Made by a program: the position numbers and the translations under genes. Positions 41,536 through 46,268 of a stretch of DNA of 46,268 bases are shown one piece after another. The notes beneath the pieces were generated by a model. That model searched no databases, had not been told where the DNA came from, and was given only the letters and a program-made list of their open reading frames with translations. The stretch spans positions 1 to 46,268 of the forward strand of contig PHBZ01000042.1 in the NCBI GenBank assembly GCA_002840755.1, given 5' to 3'. The stretch comes from Chloroflexi bacterium HGW-Chloroflexi-10 (lineage in GTDB: Bacteria; Chloroflexota; Anaerolineae; Anaerolineales; Anaerolineaceae). Position 1 is the first letter of the stretch. Each line of letters starts with the position of its first letter.

Positions 41536-43281
41536 ATGGCCGTGAAGGAAAAGCAAAAAATCCCCAACTTACTTAATAAAGAAGATGCACCCTTCGATAT
41601 GAAAGCATTGGGTGATGTATACCATACCCTCACGCAAATTTTGCAGAATATTAATCAAGTGGTATGGCTGCTGGACTTGAAGTCCGATCAGATTCTATAT
41701 GTCAGCCCGGCATTTGAGTTTATTTGGGGACGTACCTGTGAAAGCTTTTATTCGGATCCGTCCATGCTGATTGAAAGTGTCCATCCGGAAGATCGCGTAA
41801 AAGTGATGTCTGCCACCCCTGACGATAATCGCATATCCTTGAATTATACATATAGGATTCTGAGACCGGATGGCACTCTACGTTGGATTTCCGCTAATAA
41901 ATTCCTGATTCGTGAAGAATCGCAGGACACTTTGTATGAGATCTGTATTGCCCAGGATATCACTGATCAGAAACAGGTGGATCAGACATTAAGGAAAGCT
42001 CTGGATCGTTCTCGCGAACAATTTACTCTCAGTCGGCGAATGAGTTTGGCACGCAAGCCGGAAGCGGTACTCAAAACGCTAATGTCTGCTTCTGAACTGC
42101 GCGCCGCGAATTGCGCTTTTGTATTATTTTTTGAATCCCCGGCACATAGTCCTTCGCGTGAGATTGATGTGGTTACTTCCTGGTCATCTACCCCAAGCCG
42201 GTCCGTTCACAATTCAAACGAATCGTTGGGTGAAATCAGTCTTTTTGAAGAACTTGCTATCCTTGATCTTTTTCATCCATCAAAACCGGTAGTATTATCG
42301 GATATCTCCACAGACAATCGCCTGGCACCATTGGTTCGTGACGTATTGTTAGAAAAAGAAATCCAAACAGTGGCTATTTTCCCTCTGGTAGCTTTAGGAA
42401 ACTGGTTAGGCTGTCTTTTGGTATTGTTTACCCTGGAAAAGTATTTTGAACTGATTGAATTGAGGCATATCAAAGTGTTGGTTGACCAGGCCTCCATCAC
42501 CTTGTATAACCTCAAATTATTAGAGATTGAAGCGGAATCCCGACATGAGGCGGAGCGTGCTAACGAGATAAGGACGCGCTTCTTGGCTATGGTCTCGCAT
42601 GAATTGCGTACGCCTTTGACATCGATAAAAGGATTTACCACAACACTTCTCGCGGAAGATGTGATCTGGGAACCGGAGGAGCAGCATGATTTTATTCAAA
42701 TCATTCAACAGGAGACAAATCGGCTTCAAGAGCTGATCGACCACTTGCTGGATCTTTCCCGTCTGGAAGCAGGTATGCTGCCAATAACACTGGAACCCCA
42801 TTCCTTCCAGGAGATTATTGAGGAAGCAATGCCGCAATTTCAAGTCATAACCCAGAAGCACGCCTTATCCTTACAACTTCTTGCGAATCCTCCTCTTATT
42901 CTTGTGGATATAAAACGTATTGCCCAGGTTCTGGTGAACCTGGTGCATAATGCTGCTTTATACAGTCCCGAGGGAACGGAAATCATTCTCAAAGCCAGTG
43001 TACGTGCTGGATTTATGCAGGTTAGTATTATTGATTTTGGCCCAGGAATTCTACCTGCAGATCGAAAACGTGTTTTTCAGGCTTTCCGGCGGGGCGTTCA
43101 CGAAGAAAATAGTGTAACTAAAGGTGCCGGTTTAGGGTTGGCCATCTGTAAGGGATTGTTAGAAGCTCACGGTGGGCGTATATGGATTAAAAAGCAAACC
43201 AATCCTGGAACAACCGTTTCTTTTACTATTCCACTTGTTCCTTCAAATGTGCCGGTTATCTCACCGGGAAAGGTAGAATAG
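41536..43281 (+). CDS. PAS-GAF sensor histidine kinase
   Basis: 581 residues without membrane segments, so a cytoplasmic sensor. A PAS domain at about 28-147 (LQNINQVVWLLDLKSD, RTLRWISANK-like PDGTLRWISANKFLIR, AQDITDQKQ) is followed by a GAF domain at about 165-330, then the HisKA dimerisation helix with the phosphorylated His355 in FLAMVSHELRTPLTSIKGF. The ATPase domain has LVNLVHNAALYSPEGTE (N box), DFGPGILPADR (G1) and GAGLGLAICKGLLEAHGG (G2). The response regulator gene begins 4 nt after the stop. The ligand of PAS or GAF is not readable; redox or light sensing are common for this layout. A GTG and other starts are possible but the ATG at 41536 fits the first PAS helix. Confidence 0.95.
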   Translation: MAVKEKQKIPNLLNKEDAPFDMKALGDVYHTLTQILQNINQVVWLLDLKSDQILYVSPAFEFIWGRTCESFYSDPSMLIESVHPEDRVKVMSATPDDNRISLNYTYRILRPDGTLRWISANKFLIREESQDTLYEICIAQDITDQKQVDQTLRKALDRSREQFTLSRRMSLARKPEAVLKTLMSASELRAANCAFVLFFESPAHSPSREIDVVTSWSSTPSRSVHNSNESLGEISLFEELAILDLFHPSKPVVLSDISTDNRLAPLVRDVLLEKEIQTVAIFPLVALGNWLGCLLVLFTLEKYFELIELRHIKVLVDQASITLYNLKLLEIEAESRHEAERANEIRTRFLAMVSHELRTPLTSIKGFTTTLLAEDVIWEPEEQHDFIQIIQQETNRLQELIDHLLDLSRLEAGMLPITLEPHSFQEIIEEAMPQFQVITQKHALSLQLLANPPLILVDIKRIAQVLVNLVHNAALYSPEGTEIILKASVRAGFMQVSIIDFGPGILPADRKRVFQAFRRGVHEENSVTKGAGLGLAICKGLLEAHGGRIWIKKQTNPGTTVSFTIPLVPSNVPVISPGKVE

Positions 43282-43285
43282 ATTC

Positions 43286-43966
43286 ATGGGTAATATATTA
43301 ATCGTGGAAGATGATCCAAATATTCGTAAGTTAGTCCGGGTCAATCTGGTTAAACGTGGCTACACTATCACTGAGGCGGAAGACAGCCACCAAGCAATGG
43401 CACGTTTCCAGGCTGAAACGGTGGATCTGGTTCTGTTGGACCTGGTGCTTCCCGGACTTTCTGGGGTCGATGTGTGTGCCTGGATTCGTGCCCGATCGGA
43501 TGTACCAATAATTGTGTTGAGCGCTCGTTCAGAAGAGGAATTGAAAGTTGCTGCATTGGATGCAGGTGCGGATGATTATGTTACAAAGCCGTTTGGCCAG
43601 GAAGAATTATTGGCAAGAGTACGTGCTTTTCTGCGCCGGTCTTATGCTGCTCCAAACTTTCCTGATACAAAAGTTCAGATTGGTGAGCTGCTAATTGATT
43701 TGGCTGCGCGCCGGGTGTTTCTCGGTGCAGAGGATCTGCATCTCACCAGAACCGAATATGCTATATTGGCTGAACTTGCCCAGCGATTGGACGCAATTGT
43801 AACCCATGATGAGCTGATCGCTCAGGTTTGGGGACCGGAGTACCGGGGATCAAACCATTATTTACACAATTATCTTGGGCGTTTGCGTAAAAAAATGGGG
43901 GCGTATGGTGCTCAACTCGAAACCATACCAGGAATGGGGTATAACCTTCACGCAAAGATCAGTTAG
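43286..43966 (+). CDS. OmpR/PhoB-family response regulator, KdpE-like
   Basis: 226 residues. The receiver domain (1-120) has the acidic pair in ILIVEDDPNIRK, the phosphoacceptor Asp52 in LVLLDLVLPG, the signalling Ser/Thr in IIVLSARSEE and the lysine in DDYVTKPFG. The winged-helix output domain (about 128-224) contains LDLAARRVFLGAEDLHLTRTEYAIL, VTHDELIAQVWGPEYRGSNHYLHNYLGRLRKKM and IPGMGYNL. It should bind direct repeats near promoters when phosphorylated by the kinase encoded 4 nt upstream. Target genes cannot be told from the window. Confidence 0.96.
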   Translation: MGNILIVEDDPNIRKLVRVNLVKRGYTITEAEDSHQAMARFQAETVDLVLLDLVLPGLSGVDVCAWIRARSDVPIIVLSARSEEELKVAALDAGADDYVTKPFGQEELLARVRAFLRRSYAAPNFPDTKVQIGELLIDLAARRVFLGAEDLHLTRTEYAILAELAQRLDAIVTHDELIAQVWGPEYRGSNHYLHNYLGRLRKKMGAYGAQLETIPGMGYNLHAKIS

Positions 43967-44144
43967 TTTTGCTGTTTCGCGATTGCATACTTAATTTACA
44001 ATGGTACGGAGCAAAGAGGGGGTGATTGGAGAATAATGCCGTATTAATAGAAATTTAATAGGTTTTAGCAAGGACATGGGGAGCATCTTTTGGATAATAT
44101 GGATTATGCAAAAAGTAATCTTTGTAATAGAAAGCATAGGAAAA

Positions 44145-44402
44145 ATGGAAACAAGACTTTATATAGGAAATATGTCTCACGAAACGACCGAGCAGGATTT
44201 GCGCACGATGTTCAGTGAGGCTGGTACCGTAGAATCAATTGATGTCATTATGGATCGCCAAACAGAGAAACCGAAGGGTTTTGCCTTTGTGACCATGAGC
44301 AGTGAGGATGAAGCGGAAAAAGCGATCAACATGTTCAACGCGAAGGATGTGAAAGAACAAACATTAAAGGTCAATATCGCCAAACCGAGAGAAGTACGTT
44401 AA
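44145..44402 (+). CDS. Small RRM RNA-binding protein
   Basis: 85 residues from the ATG at 44145; an upstream in-frame ATG at 44076 would add a hydrophobic stretch unlike the family. A single RNA recognition motif fills the protein: RNP2 RLYIGNM at residues 4-10 and RNP1 KGFAFVTM at about 44-51, with the usual beta-alpha-beta-beta-alpha-beta order. Small single-RRM proteins of this kind are known from cyanobacteria and other bacteria, where several respond to cold. The C-terminal tail is just a few residues (AKPREVR), without the glycine-rich tail seen in some cyanobacterial members. A TAGGA site precedes the start. Confidence 0.92.
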   Translation: METRLYIGNMSHETTEQDLRTMFSEAGTVESIDVIMDRQTEKPKGFAFVTMSSEDEAEKAINMFNAKDVKEQTLKVNIAKPREVR

Positions 44403-44527
44403 GCCGTTTGTAACAGATTAACTATTCTTTTGGATTGAGGTGTTTTTACTTGAATGATCGATTAGTAAAAGAGACAAATTAAAAATACTTCAATGAGTTA
44501 CACAACAATCTAGATCCTGGAGGTAAT

Positions 44528-44716
44528 ATGGGACGTAAAGGTGTAAGTAAACAAAAATCAAAAAAAACGAAAACCCCGGAAGTTTCGAACAAAAGCTCGT
44601 CAGGTGCAGTAAGTTCCCTGGCGCATACATCCGCAAGCCCGGCATCTCAAACGTCTGGTAAAGGCGAGACCGATTCTAAAGGAAAAGTTGGTAAGAAGAA
44701 ATCATCCAACACATAA
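44528..44716 (+). CDS. Small basic Lys/Ser-rich protein, unknown
   Basis: 62 residues, about a fifth of them lysine, with no hydrophobic core. The ends are lysine-rich (MGRKGVSKQKSKKTKTP and KVGKKKSSNT) and the middle is Ser/Thr/Ala-rich, so it is probably disordered. A clean GGAGG site lies 5 nt before the ATG and a strong terminator follows the stop, which supports it being real. It may bind nucleic acid, like small histone-tail-like or ribosome-associated proteins. I do not recognise a family. Confidence 0.7.
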   Translation: MGRKGVSKQKSKKTKTPEVSNKSSSGAVSSLAHTSASPASQTSGKGETDSKGKVGKKKSSNT

Positions 44717-44750
44717 AATAGTAAAAAAAGATCAGTCTTCAATATAAAAC

Positions 44751-44795
44751 AAAAAGTTGCGAGCCTGTTCCTAGAACAGGCTCGCAACTTTTTTT
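44751..44795 (+). terminator. Intrinsic terminator after the small basic protein gene
   Basis: Perfect 20-bp stem (44751-44770 and 44774-44793) with a 3-nt loop and a run of seven T at the end (44789-44795). Strong on the plus strand; the A run on the left side also gives a T run on the minus strand. Confidence 0.92.
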
Positions 44796-44920
44796 ATGTC
44801 AATATGGATTATTAGGCATTTTATAGACCCTTAAAGGGACATAGATAGTTTCATCATCGTAATATTGTAAGTACTCCACAAAATTAGTTTATGTTTAATC
44901 ATATTCACCAAGGAAGTCTT

Positions 44921-45460
44921 ATGGGAAGCAATCACACCGCTGGAATCAATGCGAAGCTGAAGGTTTCTATCCAACCTAACATTGGATTAGATGGTGATGC
45001 GCGGAAATCTATTATGGAAATCCTTAACACTATTCTGGCCGATGAAGCCGTGTTAACAATGAAAACGCGCAGCGCCCATTGGCATTTAAGTGGTCCAGGT
45101 TTTCTTGAATTGGGAATCCTTTTCGATCAGCAATTTGATCAGTTGAATACGATATCGAATGAGACCGCAGAACGGGTACGTATGATGGGTGGTTCTCCGA
45201 TCAGCAGCTTCAAGGAATGTCTCAACTACACCAGATTGAAGGAACAGCAATATGAGATGCCAAACATAATGGGTCTTTTAGCCGACCATGAGGCATCTGT
45301 TCGCTTCATGCGTGAAGATGCCAGAAAGTGCCTTGAAGAATATGAAGACCATGGAACCTATGCTTTGTTTATCCATTTTATTGGTTTGCATGAAAAAATG
45401 GCATGGATACTGCGCGCTTATATTGGAACTGAAGTTGGACTTGACGGAAAACAGGTATAG
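44921..45460 (+). CDS. dps: Dps-family ferritin-like protein with altered ferroxidase ligands
   Basis: 179 residues from the ATG at 44921, preceded by AAGGAAG; an in-frame ATG at 44891 would add 10 residues. Dps proteins form 12-subunit shells that oxidise and store iron and shield DNA from peroxide. The Dps helix pair is clear: SAHWHLSGPGFLELGILFDQQFDQL followed by ETAERVRMMGG. Aligned to E. coli Dps, His51, Asp67 and Glu82 are kept, but the position of His63 is Gly and that of Asp78 is Asn. The site may therefore be weak or rearranged. The N-terminus is short and only mildly basic. Nearby genes include the small basic protein and RRM protein. Confidence 0.9.
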   Translation: MGSNHTAGINAKLKVSIQPNIGLDGDARKSIMEILNTILADEAVLTMKTRSAHWHLSGPGFLELGILFDQQFDQLNTISNETAERVRMMGGSPISSFKECLNYTRLKEQQYEMPNIMGLLADHEASVRFMREDARKCLEEYEDHGTYALFIHFIGLHEKMAWILRAYIGTEVGLDGKQV

Positions 45461-45558
45461 TCTATGATGCGGTAAGCCTGACCAGTGGTTAGGCAAAATC
45501 CTCGAGATAGTATTAATAGAAGAGTAACCAGAACCAACCTAAGGATTATTTTGAATTA
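45461..45558. other. Intergenic spacer after dps
   Basis: A 98-bp spacer with the short dyad GCCTGACCAGTGGTTAGGC (45475-45493), which could be a weak terminator hairpin, though it has no T run. Nothing else is evident. Confidence 0.3.
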
Positions 45559-45654
45559 ATGAACATCATCAAACTGATCAATAAGGGACTTGTCGGGGAA
45601 CCCCATATTTTTAGCAGATATATAAGTAATTTGAAAAATGTAGAGGCCTTATGA
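45559..45654 (+). CDS. 31-codon ORF coupled to the downstream gene
   Basis: ATG at 45559, TGA at 45652-45654. It encodes MNIIKLINKGLVGEPHIFSR and 11 more residues. The stop overlaps the start of the next gene as ATGA (45651-45654), the same coupling used elsewhere in this window. The ribosome site (TAAGGA) is 13 nt upstream, which is far. Either a short leader peptide that loads ribosomes for the next gene, or a chance frame. Confidence 0.35.
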   Translation: MNIIKLINKGLVGEPHIFSRYISNLKNVEAL

Positions 45655-45881
45655 ATAGTAATCAGTTATTGAAAATTGTGGAACAGTACAGTCGGAAGAG
45701 CGGTGATAATTATGGTGACATTAAGGTCACACGCATATCGGATCAGAAAACGGTCTTTGTGGAACATCTCGATGAGATTGGTCGAGCAATCATAATGGCG
45801 ATGTTCAAGGTAGATGGAGAAACTTATTGGGCCGGATACAGTGCCCTCAGTCATACGGTTTATATTAGCATGGAAGCTTGA
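45651..45881 (+). CDS. Small conserved-looking hypothetical protein
   Basis: 76 residues with a mixed, globular-looking composition: MNSNQLLKIVEQYSRKSGD, then strands such as IKVTRISDQKTVFVEH, RAIIMAMFKVDGETYWAGY and HTVYISMEA. No signal peptide or metal motif. AGAGG lies 6 nt before the ATG. A hairpin follows the stop. I do not recognise the family. Confidence 0.65.
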   Translation: MNSNQLLKIVEQYSRKSGDNYGDIKVTRISDQKTVFVEHLDEIGRAIIMAMFKVDGETYWAGYSALSHTVYISMEA

Positions 45882-45887
45882 GATTGC

Positions 45888-45914
45888 AATTTAGATCATG
45901 AACTGATCTAAATT
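45888..45914 (+). terminator. Weak hairpin terminator
   Basis: AATTTAGATCA / TGATCTAAATT, an 11-bp perfect stem around a 5-nt loop, 7 nt after the stop of the small hypothetical gene. The stem is A/T-rich and the following tract (CTCACCTTTATT) is only partly T-rich. Confidence 0.45.
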
Positions 45915-46056
45915 CTCACCTTTATTATCATTCGTAATTTGTAATTATTGGTGGATTTTATAGCATCTTTGGAAGTGAACGGCTCCAACCGTCTGCTTTT
46001 GATAAAGATGGTTTGTTCGCTTGTTCATTAATGGTTCAGTTTAAAAGGAGTAGCTA

Positions 46057-46268
46057 ATGTTTCAAAAACAAAAAATCTTCAGAGCATTGCTTGTATTTGT
46101 TCTGTTGTTCAGCATGTTTACCATGACGGCACAGGCAGCCGGTAATGACCAGCCTGCCGGAAGTGTTCGACAGCAATCCACGCAGGGTTTAGTGATCGAC
46201 CACACGTCGGTGGCACTGTACGACCAGATTCCGGCGGAGTATTTGCGAGCCGCGGAACGCCTGCGCTT
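46057..46268 (+). CDS. Secreted protein, 3' end beyond window
   Basis: The first 70 codons of a gene that runs off the right edge. AAAAGGAG lies 6 nt before the ATG. A basic N-terminus (MFQKQKIFRALL) and a hydrophobic stretch to MTMTAQAAG form a cleavable signal peptide without a lipobox cysteine. The mature start reads GLVIDHTSVALYDQIPAEYLRAAERLR, which suggests an exported enzyme or surface protein, but there is too little to name it. The base composition becomes more GC-rich here than in the small genes before it. Confidence 0.8.
   Translation, partial: MFQKQKIFRALLVFVLLFSMFTMTAQAAGNDQPAGSVRQQSTQGLVIDHTSVALYDQIPAEYLRAAERLR

Noticed and set aside
1..46268. tRNA, rRNA, insertion sequence, prophage or defence system
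   Set aside because: I looked in the intergenic gaps and at the gene products and found no tRNA-like cloverleaf, no transposase or integrase, and no restriction, toxin-antitoxin or other defence gene that I could support.

Overview
Most of the window (about 2.74-46.27 kb) reads as one stretch of a Chloroflexota chromosome, most likely Anaerolineae. This is inferred from the gene content: many lipoproteins with T/P/S-rich linkers, DUF362 plus polyferredoxin, DUF3160, carbohydrate ABC operons led by LacI, an RRM protein, and strong AGGAG-type ribosome sites. No rRNA or tRNA gene was seen. The first ~2.7 kb looks different. It carries an archaeal-type gatE-gatD pair with no Shine-Dalgarno sites. 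gatE is cut by the left edge, and gatD breaks off just before the main block begins. A contig chimera or a scar of horizontal transfer would both explain this.

Layout. (1) 3-2.7k: gatE and broken gatD. (2) 2.75-6.7k, minus: amt, an unrecognised 336-residue protein, and glnA, a nitrogen-assimilation operon with a terminator-like hairpin upstream of amt. (3) 7.06-9.6k, plus: Tat-secreted DUF362 protein and membrane polyferredoxin, overlapping by ATGA. (4) 9.6-12.6k, minus: old yellow enzyme, histidine phosphatase, cysteine-cluster protein, VOC protein. (5) 12.7-14.0k, plus: PerR-type regulator and peroxiredoxin behind a promoter whose -10 lies inside a perfect PerR box. (6) 14.1-23.3k, minus: a LacI-led operon with solute-binding protein, two permeases, GH4 glycosidase, BadF-type sugar kinase, ChbG/YdjC deacetylase and GH8 lipoprotein. 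It could import and process amino-sugar beta-glycans such as chitosan oligomers. (7) 23.3-24.2k: gene-free, with several repeat families. (8) 24.2-25.9k: ClC transporter with a TrkA-C tail. (9) 26.0-33.9k, plus: ECF sigma factor, a membrane anti-sigma candidate fused to a beta-propeller, an Ig-like lipoprotein, an FG-GAP protein, a DUF3160 lipoprotein and a CapA-type lipoprotein. (10) 33.9-36.3k, minus: GH3 glycosidase. (11) 36.6-41.3k: DtxR-type repressor divergent from a ferric-iron ABC operon. (12) 41.5-44.0k: PAS-GAF histidine kinase and OmpR-type response regulator behind a structured leader. (13) 44.1-46.3k: RRM protein, small basic protein, Dps with altered ferroxidase ligands, a 31-codon ORF coupled to a 76-residue protein, and the start of a secreted protein.

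The genes form coherent modules for nitrogen assimilation, peroxide defence (PerR, peroxiredoxin, Dps), iron uptake and control, glycan use and envelope signalling. The most promising leads are the ECF sigma/propeller envelope module, the unknown protein inside the nitrogen operon, the cis-regulatory sites of the PerR and LacI operons, the repeat-rich gap at 23.3-24.2 kb, and the archaeal-type fragment at the left edge. All family calls come from reading motifs; no database search was possible.
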